64,000 nt of DNA, taken from positions 2,046,001 through 2,110,000 of the forward strand of contig JAAXNY010000008.1 in the NCBI GenBank assembly GCA_013420905.1, in the 5' to 3' direction. Origin of the DNA: Collybia mongolica (Eukaryota; Basidiomycota; Agaricomycetes; Agaricales; Clitocybaceae). A program made the translations under genes and the position numbers. Every line of letters starts with the position of its first letter. Position 1 is the stretch's first letter. Shown here piece by piece: positions 43,401 through 54,439 of the stretch. Below the pieces are notes generated by a model that searched no databases, was not told the DNA's origin, and saw only the letters and a list, made by a program, of their open reading frames with translations.

Positions 43401-45417
43401 TGTGTCCCGAGAGTGCCTTACGACAATCGACCACAAAAACCCTGGTGACAATAAGATTTTTGTCACGTGCGATGCCTCACAACGTCGGACAGGTGCCGTC
43501 CTCTCGTTTGGACCAACATGGGAAACCGCCCGTCCAGTGGCCTTTGAAAGTCGACAACTCCATGGTCCCGAACTCCACTACCCAGTCCACGAACAAGAAC
43601 TTCTCTCTATCATGCGTGCCCTCAAACGTTGGCGGTGCGACTTATTAGGATCACACGTCTACATTTACACCGACCACAAGACATTAGAAAACTTCAATTT
43701 TCAAAAGGACCTTTCCAAACGCCAGGCCCGGTGGATGGAATACCTCTCCCAATATGAATTCATGATAAGCTACATCGACGGCGACAAAAACACAATAGTG
43801 GATGCCCTCTCCCATCTCCCAGACTCCGTGGACATAGCCCCCCTCCCCATCTGCAGTGTCCTTGAGATCCGGTCGGACCCCGCCTCTGTTGATGACATCA
43901 AGAAAGGTTATGGCCATGACAAGTGGTGCCAAAACATGTTAGTGGCGCTCAAAGCAAACTTGGTGGACCCAAAGCTCCAGATAACCCGGCGTAACAGGCT
44001 CCTGTTTATTGGCGAGCGACTTGTTATCCCAAACTATACCTCTCTGCGCGAAGATCTTTTCCGTCTTGCCCACGACGACCTGGGTCACTTCGGCTGTGAC
44101 AAGTCCTATGCTTCCCTGCGCAAATCCTTCTACTGGCCCGGGATGTGTCGAGATCTGTTTTCGGCTTACATACCCTCCTGTCCCGAATGTCAACGAAACA
44201 AGTCCGGCACTTCGAAGGTCTCAGGGCCCCTTCATCCATTACCTGTTCCCAAAAATCGTTTCTCTTCAGTTGCTATTGACTTTGTCGGTCCACTGCCCAA
44301 AGATGGCGTCCATGACTGTATTCTAACAATGACTGACTGTACTGGAGCCGACATCCAAATTGTACCCTGTCGCACCGACATGTCCGCCGAGGAAGTCACC
44401 TCCCTCTTCTTCGATCGTTGGTACTGTGAAAACGGCCTACCAAACGAAATAATAAGCGACCGCGACAAACTTTTTACTTCTCGATTCTGGAAGGCCCTCA
44501 CGAAGCTCATGGGAGTCAAACACAAGCTGTCAACCACATTCCATCCTGAAACCGACGGCTCCTCCGAATGGTCCAATAAGACAATCGTACAATGCCTGCG
44601 TTTCCACGTCGAGCGTAACCAACACGGATGGGCGAAATCTCTCCCTAAAGTCCGTTTCCATATTATGTCTTCCGTTAACTCTTCTACCGGTTTCTCTCCT
44701 TTCATGCTCAAATCAGGTTTTTCCCCCCGTATAATACCTTCCCTCATTCTAGAACTTTCCCCTTTCCCTGTCCCCGAGATTATCATCACTCCTCCTAGTG
44801 AAGCCGACGACCCTACGCCTCATCCTCCGCCGATAATCGACGCCGATGTCCAGACTTTCCTCGAGGATTTAGACCGTAATTTCCTGGACGCGCGTGACTC
44901 TCTCCTTACTGCCAAAATTTCCCAAGCCCACTATGCAAATCGCGATCGTGCCCCTGACCATACCTTCCATGTGGGCGACCAAGTACTTCTTGCAACAGCA
45001 AACCGCCGACGAGATTATATGCAGGCAAAAGATGGCCGAGTTGCGAAATTTATGCCCAGATTTGATGGACCTTACGAAGTTCTTAAAGCGTACCCTGATT
45101 CCTCCATCTACACCTTGCGTCTACCGGAATGATCCAAAAACCACCCCACCTTCCATTCTTCGCAACTTCGACCGTACATACCAAACGACAACGACATGTT
45201 TCCCTCGCGGAAATTAGCCTGTCCAGGTCCTATCGTAACGGCTGAAGGTACCACTGAATATTTCGTCGAGAAAATTATCGATGAGCGTCCCTGGGGTAGA
45301 GGTTGACAATTCTTAGTTCAATGGTCTGGGTATGGTCCAGACGCCGATTTATGGCTCCCGCGTTCAAACCTTCTCGAAACCGAGGCCTTACAGGAATGGG
45401 AGTCTCGATTCAAATAA
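40465..45417 (+). CDS. Ty3-B gag-pol polyprotein, interrupted by two TGA codons
   Basis: One frame of 1,555 codons to TGA 45130-45132, continuing in frame to TAA 45415-45417 with another TGA at 45304-45306. Order: Ser/Pro-rich start; Gag (about 100-300: DVLAWIEVNHDTF, SQFIAEFKSKWLP); a poor zinc knuckle (CFKCCKFYVTHLRSKC); protease (about 460, LIDHGALPVLIS). Then RT (about 700-870, PRWVNDFRALN, KIDMTNSFFQTL, YVYLDDIIIWS intact); RNase H (about 995-1115, VTCDASQRRTGAV, EQELLSIMRA, YTDHKTLENF). Then integrase (HDDLGHFG, CPECQ, AIDFVGPLP, SDRDKLF, TDGSSEW). After the first TGA comes HPTFHSSQLRPYIP and a chromodomain (EYFVEKIIDE, FLVQWSGYGPDADLWLPRSNL) cut by the second TGA, where Arg would fit. 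SSEW for the usual SER, and DALSH for DALSR, also look like CpG changes. No gag-pol frameshift is needed. Confidence 0.92.
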
Positions 45418-45470
45418 TTCCCGTGGCAAATTTTTTTTACGTGCTTTATTTTTTTTACGGACAGGGCGAG

Positions 45471-45658
45471 TGTAAGAGTGGTGACTCTTACCACATGACA
45501 CGACACGATCACAACCCAATCACATTACACGATCACGTGCATACTATATAGATTCTGTGACACCTGTACCTTACGTTTACTTACTTTTTACAATACACCA
45601 TCAGTTCTCGTTTACTTCCCGTTCCCCTTGTCAGTGTTGAGAGCATTGCTCTCTTCCA
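45471..45658 (+). repeat. 3' LTR of Ty3-B
   Basis: 188-base copy of 39641-39828, directly preceded by GGACAGGGCGAG, a short and imperfect purine tract. Confidence 0.95.
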
Positions 45659-45663
45659 TGGTG
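45659..45663. repeat. Target-site duplication, right, of Ty3-B
   Basis: TGGTG follows the 3' LTR and equals 39636-39640. Confidence 0.93.
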
Positions 45664-45838
45664 TGGCTGTGGGGGTTTGGTGGATGGGCTGGTCTGCCTG
45701 ATCTGCCTGCCCCAATGCAGGGTTGGGACCCTGGGAAAACTCCCATGGGGTCAATCCTCCATCAGATTGCATGCTGTGTGACATCTGTCCAGAGTAGACC
45801 CAAAAGGAGAAGATCAGTAAAAAAGAGAAGCAGAGCAA
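45664..45838 (-). pseudogene. Ty3-A gag, N-terminal part (right of Ty3-B)
   Basis: Minus strand reads MQSDGGLTPWEFSQ, NPALGQADQADQPIHQTPTAT and then meets the target duplication. Together with 39360-39635 it forms one continuous Gag N-terminus. Upstream (45838-46020) the sequence is Lys-rich on the plus strand and contains no clear start; a 5' LTR of Ty3-A is not recognised. Confidence 0.65.
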
Positions 45839-46013
45839 AAATAGTTACAAGTTTTGTTTTTTTGTTTTTTGTCAAATCAAACTGCAACAGGCAAGGCATG
45901 GTCCAGGCTGTTAAACAAGCAAGTGCAAGTGGTTACAAGCAAGTGAGAGGGTTTGCGAAGGAAATGAGACCTGGAACTGGTGTTGATTCAACCAAGTTGT
46001 ACAAATGCTAACC

Positions 46014-46443
46014 AGCCACCAGATATGGTCAGATGTAAATATGTACAAACAGTGTCCATTTGACTACATCAAGAGTGAGTGAGAGTCCATCAGAGTCCAT
46101 GAAAAGATAAGTAAACATTCAGTAGCTAAGAAAAGACCATATTGTGCTAATAGACCATGGTCTGAGGACCTGACCCATACAAATGTTTATGTCATGCAAA
46201 CATCTGATATTGTTAACATTGTTGGTATTTGGGATGAGACATCCCATATCTACATCCTACAGAAGCATCCAGCTTTGGATCTATTAACATCAGAGGAGTG
46301 TGGGAGAGATGAAGATGGGTTAGAAGATGGAATAGTTTAAGGATTGCAGCTTCCCAGTAGCATGTATTGATTGTGATGTCATGACTTAGTGACAATCAAG
46401 TACAAAAATATAATTTACCCTTGGCAACTGACTCACAACTGAC
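46014..46443. other. Unassigned spacer
   Basis: Sequence between the Ty3-A gag start and the TA-flanked transposon. It includes a duplicated GAGTCCATCAGAGTCCATGA phrase near 46085. No gene is seen; the missing Ty3-A 5' LTR might be here in unrecognisable form. Confidence 0.35.
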
Positions 46444-46707
46444 TACAGTTGTGGACAATCAAAAACAACAAAAATAATAAAAATAGATGATTTATTTAAT
46501 TGGATTGGGTGTTATGGAGGGGTTCTTTTTAATGGAAAGAGGTATTAATGAGTAAAAGGAAGAGATTTGCACAAGCCAATTCTCTCTAAAGTGTGATTTG
46601 TAGTGAGTTGACCTTGAAAATTTTGACCAAAGCAAAAAAACCATGGGAAAAACTTTGGAGTATGCACAATCAACTCCTTTGGAAAAGCTCATCATGATTC
46701 CAAAGTC

Positions 46708-47260
46708 TTGAAACTTTCTATTGAGCAGTCAAGTCGCTATGAGGCCATCATGTCTTCAAACCAAAAGCAAGGCAGACCATCAAAGTGTTCCAAGAAAAAT
46801 ATATCTGGCCTGAGAAATCAAACTCAACTGACTTCACAACCACCAACACCACCACTGGCAAGTTCAGATGTCTCTGACGTTGGATCAGACCAAGAATCTA
46901 TGGCCTGTGGCACAGATGGTGGATGGGACCAACTCCTTTTCCTTGATCTGGACTCAGATTATGAATCTGATGGGGATGAAGATCCTGAGCAGTGGTCAAC
47001 TATAGCAACAGATAGATTCAATGAGGTGCTTGTTGAACTTGCAGTCAAAATTGAGGAGAAACAAGATGCATTGGATATGGATTGGATTCCAGATAGAGAG
47101 CAGATGAATACATTGGGAATGCTGGAACAGAGAAAAGGTTGTTATTTCATTTTTCAATATCATCTCTCCAACTAACCTTGTAATACAGAGTGACCAAAAG
47201 AATATGTCAAAGGGCCTGACATAGCCAGTAAATCAGATTGAACATGTCACTGATACAAAC
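46708..47260 (+). pseudogene. Transposon-associated protein, N-terminal part
   Basis: An open frame from 46708 encodes GRPSKCSKKNISGLRNQTQ followed by a Ser/Pro-rich and then an acidic region (SDVSDVGSDQES, DSDYESDGDEDPEQW). I recognise this GRPxK...ISGLRNQ start from Agaricomycete proteins linked to DNA transposons. An intron (donor near 47143, acceptor at 47189) leads to PKEYVKGPDIASKSD. Two in-frame TGA codons (before PKEY and after KSD) sit where Arg is expected, so this copy is decayed. Function is unknown. Confidence 0.6.
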
Positions 47261-47559
47261 AGTGCATATTGACTAGGTTTAAAAGGTCAGGCTCTCAACT
47301 GGGCGGTTAGGAGACATAAGCAGCATTGAGCAATTTCAAATCGAGCACTGATGTCAATTGAGGTCAAGGGGGTGGTGGAACAGGAAAATAGGATATACAG
47401 TCGTTTTTTTTTCATGATCCCTAGGACCCCCCCTCCCCCCCCCCCTCCTTCCATATATGGTATGTTTTGGTCACATGAATATGTTATTCTCAGAAACAGT
47501 TCTTCAAATAATATTGGTTTGAAACATAGAAGCTAGATCAAGTAGATACTATGTGTGTT

Positions 47560-47638
47560 GATGCTTACTAGTTGCCCTGCTGGCTTTACAGCTTGGACAT
47601 ATCCAATTCTTGGGTGCAAAATCATGACCCATACATGC
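47560..47638 (-). pseudogene. PHD-like finger exon, downstream half
   Basis: Minus strand 47638 downward reads ACMGHDFAPKNWICPSCKASRATSK, with the W...C-x2-C end of a PHD-type finger. The acceptor CATCAG lies at 47644-47639. Its partner exon is at 50321-50420, and the Fot1-like element lies in the intron between. Confidence 0.55.
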
Positions 47639-47650
47639 CTGATGGAACTA

Positions 47651-50264
47651 CAGTCAAACCTGCCTTAACCCATAGCTTTTTGTGGAAGCCAGAATCTATG
47701 GGTTATCAAGGGTTATGGGTTGTGCCAGAGGTCATTGTAGGGTCCTCTCTGAGGCTTGTAAAGTGCTAATATAATGCATCTGTGTATATATCTATGACTA
47801 CAAGCATCTAGGGGGCTCGGAATGTAAAAAAATTGGTAAGAGTTGTAGGTCAAAGGGAGTTGGAGGCATCCAAGCATGTTCAGTGACCAAAGCTTGCGAG
47901 AATGACCTCCAACTTGCATGCAAAAGGTTCATTGAGGTCAGCAACATACTTCAAAAGCATTGAGGCAGCAATAAGTGCCTCCTGGTGAGATGGTTTGACC
48001 TCTGGACTCTTGTCTGAGTCATCATCTGCACCATCACCAGCATTCTTCTCTCTATGCTGCTCTGCCTTGTGCTGCTCCAAAACCACTCAGCAGATGTCCT
48101 CCTCTGTTCCCTCATCATATATGTTATGTTCGTTTACTGAGTTGAGTAGATTGTCCAGATCCATTTGGTTCTGTGGTTGCAGTATGCCGATCCTTTCGAG
48201 ATGGGCTAGGGAATTGGATACTTCCTTCTCTGCCACTTCAATAGGATTTTTGAGGTTGTCATTGAGGAGAGAAGATACAGGGACAATGGGGGTAGTCAAG
48301 GAGGTGGGATTTAAAAGTGTGTCTGGAAGGATTCCTGCCTTCTTCCAACAATTACGGATCATTGTGGTGTCAACCTTGTTCCAGGCAATGTCGGCCATGC
48401 GCATCACTTCGAGAATGTTGATATCATAAATATGGGCAGGGGAGATATTGCTGTCACACCAATCAATGGCCCGATTCATGAAACTGGCACAGTAATGAGC
48501 TTTGAAGCATCAAATGATACCTGCATCAGCTGGCTGGACGTGTGCTGTGAGATTCGGTGCAAAGTTTTCAATGTGAATGTTTGTAAGGTTGTCAGGTGGG
48601 ACATGTGCACTGAAATTATCTTGAAATAAAACAATTTTCCACCCATTGCATTGCAACTTCGCATCCCAGTCATGAAGCCACTCTTGATAAAGAACCATGG
48701 TCATCCAAGCCTTTGCGTTGCTCCGATAATAGAATCCTAACTGTGCACCTGACTTGCATTGAAAAGGCCACAGTCGTTGGAATTTGCCAATGATAATGGG
48801 TGGGAGTTTCTCGCTGCCATCAGCATTCATCGTGAACATGTATGTCAGTCGCTTCTTGTCCCCTTTCACTCCAGATGTTTGCTTGTTCATGAGCCCTTGG
48901 TCAGGTGGCATTCTGAAAGACAGTGAGCAGTGAATTTTTGCAAAAGAGATAATCCTTACGCCCACAAAATACCCGTCTCATCCATGTTGAATATATCCTT
49001 CAACCAATAACCGTGCTTTGCAACAAGCTCGTGGATGTGTTCATGAACATGTTCACGTTCACTTTCAACTTCCTCAGGACTTGCGGAGGCAGCCTTGCCA
49101 TGGCGTTTGAAGCTTTTCAGGCCACACCGCCTCTTCAATGATTCCAGCCATCCTTCACTCAGCACCAGCCTCTCATCCATTGGCACACCCACAAGATCTG
49201 TAAAGTGATTCCACTTCTGCCTAAGGATCTCTCCACTAAGCTGGACCTCATCTGACATAGCTTTTGCAATCCAAAGCTCGAGCATCTCATTGACTTCTGG
49301 GTGCTCCGTCTGTTTCACACACTTCGTATTTCCAGCCTGTCCTTTTGCCAACTCTTCTGTGTACTGCTGATGGTACCTCTCCTCATCCTTTAGCCATGCA
49401 GAGATTGTCAGTTGCTTCAGGCAAAGATTGGGGTATGTTGGATCCCAGTATGCAGCAGTCTTGCCTTGACTCTGTCCCTTGCCCTGTGTATGGTGCCAAT
49501 TAAGGATTTCGACCTTCTGTTTCAATGTTGCGTTTTCCTTCTTTGTGAAAACAGGGGCCTTTTTTGCCTTCTCCACCTGAGGCTTGACCTTGCGAGGCTT
49601 GTCAGGTCCTAAAGTACCACTTGGGTTGGTTTATACTCAAACTTGGAGTGAAGCATGTACATACACTTCCTCTTACTGCCTGCCACCTTTTTAATACCTC
49701 CCCCCAACTCCTTAAGTTTCTCCAAAAGCACTTTCTGCTGCGAATTCAAATGTGCCAGTCCACACTCATAGTCAGAAGCCTTATCCAGGAGGTCAACAAT
49801 GGCATCTTCATCGACAAGATTGGCCTCGTTATCCAACCAGTGCTTGTCTTCTTCGGAAATGTGTTCCTTGTTGAATAGATGTGCTGAGAGAGCCTCTTTA
49901 CGTGTCTTTATTGTTTCCTTCAGTCAAGCAAGGCCTGCCTTGAGCATTTTGAGTGGTTTTTCCCCCATGCTATGTGATGTTGAGCTAGGAAATTTGTTAT
50001 TGGGCTCATTCCGATTTGTGACAATGTATTTCAAATTATGTTACAATTATGTTACATGTAGACACTAAATTACTCCACAAGATCACCCTCTGGTGGGCTC
50101 ATTTTAGGTAAAATATGGGTTATGATCCTTGTCTGGGCCTATGGGTTATGGGGTATGGGGGGGTTCCTGAATTTCCCTACAAACGAAGTCCGTGGAAGCC
50201 CAAAACCTATGGGTTTTAACAAGTTATGGGTTACCGGAGGTATGGATTAGGGCAGGTTTGACTA
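47651..50264 (-). mobile_element. Fot1/pogo-like transposon
   Basis: 2,614-base element with 26-base imperfect terminal inverted repeats (CAGTCAAACCTGCC at left, TAGTCAAACCTGCC at right on the complement). It is flanked by TA (47649-47650 and 50265-50266). Several AACCCATA repeats lie inside each end (subterminal repeats, for example 47667, 47700, 47713; 50130-50232). It encodes one minus-strand transposase. It is inserted in an intron of a PHD-like gene of the host transposon. The outermost right base is A where G is expected from the left end. Confidence 0.9.
48087..49836 (-). pseudogene. Fot1/pogo-type transposase with CENP-B-like HTH
   Basis: Moves the surrounding element by cut and paste. 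The frame from 49576 contains a CENP-B/Tc5-type helix-turn-helix pair: KKENATLKQKVEIL, QLTISAWLKDEERY, then LWIAKAMSDEVQLSGEILRQKW and GWLESLKRRCGLKSFKRHGKA. The DDE_1 core starts FNMDETGILW (first Asp) and continues after an intron (48959-48913, GTAAGG...TTTCAG) with MPPDQGLMNKQTSGVKGDKKRLTYMFT, PPIIIGKF and LFQDNFSAHVP (second Asp). Then PADAGII is followed by TGA (48510-48512), and the frame continues CFKAHY...MNRAIDW...ILEVMRMADIAWNKV. Family members have GIIRCFKAHY, so the TGA likely replaces CGA. A preceding exon at 49836-49609 encodes a short helical region. One stop apart, the protein looks complete. Confidence 0.88.
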
Positions 50265-50320
50265 TAACAAGATAAACATGTGAGCTTGTAACCGTCATGC
50301 CAGAAGGGATGCGCACATAC

Positions 50321-50420
50321 CCAAACTGTCTCACAGCCAGGCACTTTACAGGCCATCACCAAGTCTCCTGTTTCAATCTCAGCAGCCAACACTGTGCAAT
50401 CACAAATGCAGCTATTGAGG
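50321..50420 (-). pseudogene. PHD-like finger exon, upstream half
   Basis: Minus strand reads LNSCICDCTVLAAEIETGDLVMACKVPGCETVW, then donor GTATGT at 50320. With the exon at 47638 it gives a C-x-C...C-x4-C-x3-W...C-x2-C pattern like a PHD finger. No complete gene is visible upstream (50421-50954), which includes G/C-rich and T-rich simple tracts. Confidence 0.5.
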
Positions 50421-51335
50421 TTTAGTTACTATCCGCAGTATATTTTGATTTCTCACTGTTGAGACCCCATTTTCACTTCTCCTCAAGCAACCTTTAGATA
50501 TCAACCAAGCACGTACCTCTTTTTCTTGGGCATTGCTTGTGTAATTGGGTCCTATCATATAGCAAGACAAGTTTCGAAAAAAAGTTTCTATTACGAATTA
50601 ATTACAACAAAACTGAGTCTTCTCGTCGTCGCTGAGGAAGTCGACTTGCTAAAATCATCGAATGACGGCCCTGCGGGCTGCCCCGGACCAATTTAACCCA
50701 AGTCGGAGTTTTTTTTTCGGCAGGTCAGCGAAGAGGTTGATGGACAATAGTTTGTCAGCCCGGGTGCCCCCGGGTGCCAAAATAGGTACACAATAAACAA
50801 AAAATTTGGCCACGCAAAAACCTCGTTGGAAAAACTTCGGAAGGTGTTTTTTGGACGTAATTCGATCCCCTGAGTTCAAATCTGGAGTCGGTTTAGCCCC
50901 AAAAAATCGTGATCACGCGCTACACAGTTTGTTGTTTTTGATTGTCCACAACTGTAATATTCTAGAGACCCCTACCTAGACCAACAGCCGACCGGCCTTT
51001 TTACTGAGTTTCACACATCACACTGTGAAATTCTAGTCAGCCCTTGAGTGAATCTACATCCATTCCACGCGAAAAATTACCTCAATTTCAGTTTTTCTTT
51101 CGCTCAGTGTCATGTATATGGAAGGCAGCAGCTAACTGCCCAGAAAGGTAATTTAATGTGGGAAAAAAGTCATGACCTTATGACCCTCGCAGTGAGAACC
51201 CTAAGACCCATTACAAGAGTAGCGGGAATTATCTATCTGAGTAAATAACAAGTAAACACCAGTCGGGTCTCTCCAAGACTTGGGCTGGGGTCACTTTTTT
51301 TTTGTTTGCTTTTTTGCATCGTGCCCTGGGGTCTT
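50421..51335. other. Transposon end and TFIP11 downstream region
   Basis: 50421-50954 is the right end of the TA-flanked transposon, with GGGTGCCCCCGGGTGCC near 50762. From 50957 to 51335 lies the boundary to the gene-rich island; a run of T near 51296-51304 is close to the TFIP11 3' end. I see no gene. Confidence 0.45.
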
Positions 51336-54300
51336 CTATGATGTTGCAGCTCTCAAAACCATGTCGTCCAAAGAAATGGCTCTGAAGTCGGTCGAATCTG
51401 ACTCAGGTGCCCACACCGCATCATCTAGAATATACACCAATAACCCACCCTTCCCATTCGTCGTTGGACTAACTCTGAAAAGGGGCATCCGTGATTTCTC
51501 GTGCGCTCGTCCAGCGGGTATGAATAGCAAATCGTGCGATGCTGCGAACTCCTCCACAAGTGATCTGAACGTGATTTCGTGGGTTCGGGCAGATGGTCTA
51601 AAAGCGGCTTGCGATTGTCCTTTTCCACTATTACGAGCTGGCGCGCCAGCAGGAGCTCGTTCTGTACGGAAGTCGGGTCGAGCCAATTGGGTTGGTGCTT
51701 TGGGTCCGAGTTCGATCGCTGTATTCATCAGCTGGAGCCCTCGAGTGAAACCACGGCTTACACCCGACATGTTCTGCACGATCTCAGGGAATGACCCTTT
51801 CCAGAATGAATACCACTGGGTAACTTCTTCGTAGTTGACTTTGGGTTGAATAAGCCAGATGTGAAGGACGTCGAGCCATTTTGGGAAGAATTCAGTTTCG
51901 AGGATTTGGGAAAAGATGGAGGGGCGGATGATGTTGGACCATTCTAGTACATGTTCTAAAGGCTGCATGACCTGCTCCCGCGGATTGATACGGAAATCGT
52001 CTCGCAGCGTTGCGCCAAGTTTCGGTACAATATATTTGAGCAACATTGCATCCCATTCGCTCGCATCGAACACCTTATGCAACAACGGTGAGCATATAGT
52101 CCGAGCGCAAAGGCATCTCTGGCTTACGTCTTTCCAGGCTACAAAGTCAGTCGGAATTTTGTCGCCCGTAGCCCAGCTTCTCAAAAGACTCTTTACCTTT
52201 CTTCTCGCTTCACCGACCACATCCTCCAATCGGAGCCCAACGTGTGGCAACCAGGGAAACACAATTGTCTGTAAAGGTACGCTCCCCCTTTTTGGATTCC
52301 AGTCTGCCACCGCCTTCTGAACCTTGGGAAGGATGAGTTGGTCGAGGAGGTTGTCCCGAATGAATGGTGGAAGGAATGTAGACCACGCTTCGTAGAGTTT
52401 CACCGCAGGTTGAGGAATATCGGGCAACCAATCATTATTGATAGAGGCCCTCACTTTGGGGAGCCAGACGTTCCAAAGCAGGCTTTCGAAAGGGGTCATA
52501 GGTGTCTCGCTGTGGCAAAAAGTTAGAATCTAGACCATGAAGAAACTGCAACCGCACATTTCTATAGGTGTCGTTAAAATGGTCTTAGAGCCATACACGT
52601 CTACTTGCTGCGACTTCTCTTCGTTGGTGTTCACTCGGAGCGCGCGCCTCCAAGTACGAAAAGTTGTTATGAACGCTGTCGGGTCCTCAAGTGGATTCCA
52701 ATTTGCTACCATACGTCGCACTAGAGGTGCGATGGCAGCAACCACAATCTCATCCAGCCGATACTTCTCGAATTCTCGGGAGAACTGGTCGACTAATGTG
52801 TAAAAGAGTGGGGAGAAAAATTCTAGCGAGACTTCATAAACTGAGGCCAATTCTTTTGCTTTGGCATTGATGTCGTTTGCAACGATCTGCACTTTCTGAA
52901 GGCGCGCAATGACTAGGAATAGCATGAGCAGATGAACAAAGTTTAGTGCTTAGGGCTTACGTTCGGCCTCGTCGTCTACCTTCTTTCGCAAGCGAGTGTC
53001 TTCACTGATCACTAGTTTCTTTCTCTCTTCCAGAGCCCTTGCTTCACGTGCGAGACAATCGAGATCACTTCTACATGCATCAGCAATCAGTCGGATGTTG
53101 TGTCGAACCTCAGGTATCCGTGTTGGGTCATTCGATGGCGACCAGGGGTTGATAGATACATCAGCAAGTGAGGATACTTCGCGGGGCTATTATTTGAGGT
53201 TAACGGGACGGCAAGGAGAAGGGGGGAAAGGGGACGTACGACTGCACCAGTCGCATCAATTATCTGACCCACCCCGACTACAGCAGGAGTATTCAGCCCG
53301 GTTTCAGCGACGATCTGTTCGTACGTCTTGTGTTCGACTTGGGTTTTGACTTTCTTGGGCCTTTTCCACACGTCTGACCTCTTTTCTGCCTGCTCCTTGA
53401 CCTTCCGCCTGAACATTTTCGCCTTAGCATCCTCATCGTCACTAACAATCTCGCCCCTTCGCTTCGCCTCGAGTTTGGACTGCTCTGTCTTCTCCTTGAA
53501 ACCTTTGAAAGCAATGCCCATTTTCTGCGGTCGTAATTTGCTCTCGACGGGCGTCACGATGCCCTCCCCAGTGGTACCAAGACCCGTGCCGGCCTGCCAA
53601 CCCATCTTGGCCAACATGCGCGCGCCGAAGGTGCCTTGTATTTTGTTGAAGTGGGCGAGCTCTGCTGCGTTCAGAGATACGGCAGGCTTGGAGGAGCTCG
53701 GATCGCGAACGAAGGAGCGTTGATTGCGGTTGCCAAAGGCAAAGGGTAAGTCTTCATTGACTCGAGAAGTAGATGCAGATGTACTGGGGCGAGAACCTAT
53801 ACCACCCTTTGAACTAGAGAGTGCATTGAGTGAGCCACTTCCTCCGTCCGATGATGGTTGGTTGGTGCTCGAAATTCTTATTCCACTTCTGGGTGAACCA
53901 ATTCCACCCTTAGAAAATGGAGATGCGGTAGATACTTTCGCTGCGCCGAGTCCTATACCACTCGTTGTTGGCTGTTCTTCCTCACTGTCTTGTACACGTG
54001 GAGATAGAGGCCTGGAGGACTCAGAATCGTCAGAATATTCCTCGTTTTCTCCGGCCTCACTGTCCTCGCCTTCAGATCCAACATCCTCAGCATCAGCAGC
54101 AGCGGAATGAGCATCAGACACCGAATCCAAGTCCATTTTCATCTCCTTGTTCAAATCCATGTTCTTTTCTCCCGAGATGAATGCTGGAGCCTTTGTCCAA
54201 TCGCTTTTTCTCTGTTTTACTGTGCCTCTCGTCCTGGAACTATCATCCTCGCTATTCTCTCCGAATACGCCATAGAGAGCATCCTCCTTTCCATTCTTTT

Positions 54301-54439
54301 TCCGCCGTTTGCGTTGGTATGGGTCGTCAAATAGAGCGCGCTCCTCCCGTGCGTCCGGGTCGTTGTCAAGGTCAATGTCAATCTCAGATTGGGACGAGTC
54401 TGAGGAATCGTCGTCGAACATTCGTTTTCGACGAGCCAT
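51336..54439 (-). CDS. TFIP11: Splicing factor TFIP11/NTR1 (G-patch, GCFC)
   Basis: Helper of the DEAH helicase that dismantles the intron-lariat spliceosome, in the nucleus. Four exons: 54439-53240, 53186-52961, 52912-52558 and 52509-51336, about 984 residues. The acidic/basic N-terminus (MARRKRMFDDD) includes a TIP_N-like part (DALYGVFGE, APAFISGEK). The G-patch is at about 275-320 (GTFGARMLAKMGWQAGTGLGTTGEGIV.PV). A helical region follows, then the GCFC domain (ALVRRMVANWNPLED, MTPFESLLWNVWLPKVR, WLPHVGLRL). The C-terminus contains NYEEVTQWYSFWKGSFP and FIPAGRAHEKSRMPLFRV, and ends in ISLDDMVLRAA. An in-frame ATG 39 bases upstream (54478) is possible, but MARRKR is the better start. It is the first intact gene right of the mobile-element block. 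Confidence 0.92.

Larger units (their letters stand above)
39641..45658 (+). mobile_element. Ty3-B: full-length chromovirus, short LTRs
   Basis: Complete Ty3/gypsy element of 6,018 bases with 188-base LTRs (39641-39828 and 45471-45658) and target duplication TGGTG. It holds a single large gag-pol frame (40465 onward) and a C-terminal chromodomain after two in-frame TGA codons. It is inserted, in the opposite orientation, in the gag of the older Ty3-A. The LTRs differ at two bases only, both CG in the 5' copy and TG in the 3' copy (39800 and 39817), so the insertion is young. CpG is frequent in its body, unlike in Ty3-A around it. Confidence 0.95.
46446..50954. mobile_element. TA-flanked inverted-repeat transposon (host of a Fot1-like element)
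   Basis: A 27-base inverted repeat starts CAGTTGTGGACAATC at 46446 and is repeated exactly in reverse complement ending at 50954. It is flanked by TA on both sides (46444-46445 and 50955-50956). TA target sites and CAGT ends are typical of the Tc1/mariner superfamily. Without the nested 2.6-kb element it would be about 1.9 kb. It carries a plus-strand gene at the left (46708 onward) and a minus-strand cysteine-rich (PHD-like) fragment at the right (50420 downward). No DDE transposase domain is seen in what is left, so it is probably a non-autonomous or internally deleted copy. Confidence 0.85.

Noticed and set aside
47420..47460. Poly-C tract as a structural or regulatory element
   Set aside because: Simple low-complexity run in a decayed transposon; nothing else supports a function.
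53724..54110. Long plus-strand open frames antisense to TFIP11 (also 51280-51834 and 51916-52320)
   Set aside because: They are shadows of the minus-strand gene, with no motif and no intron logic of their own.
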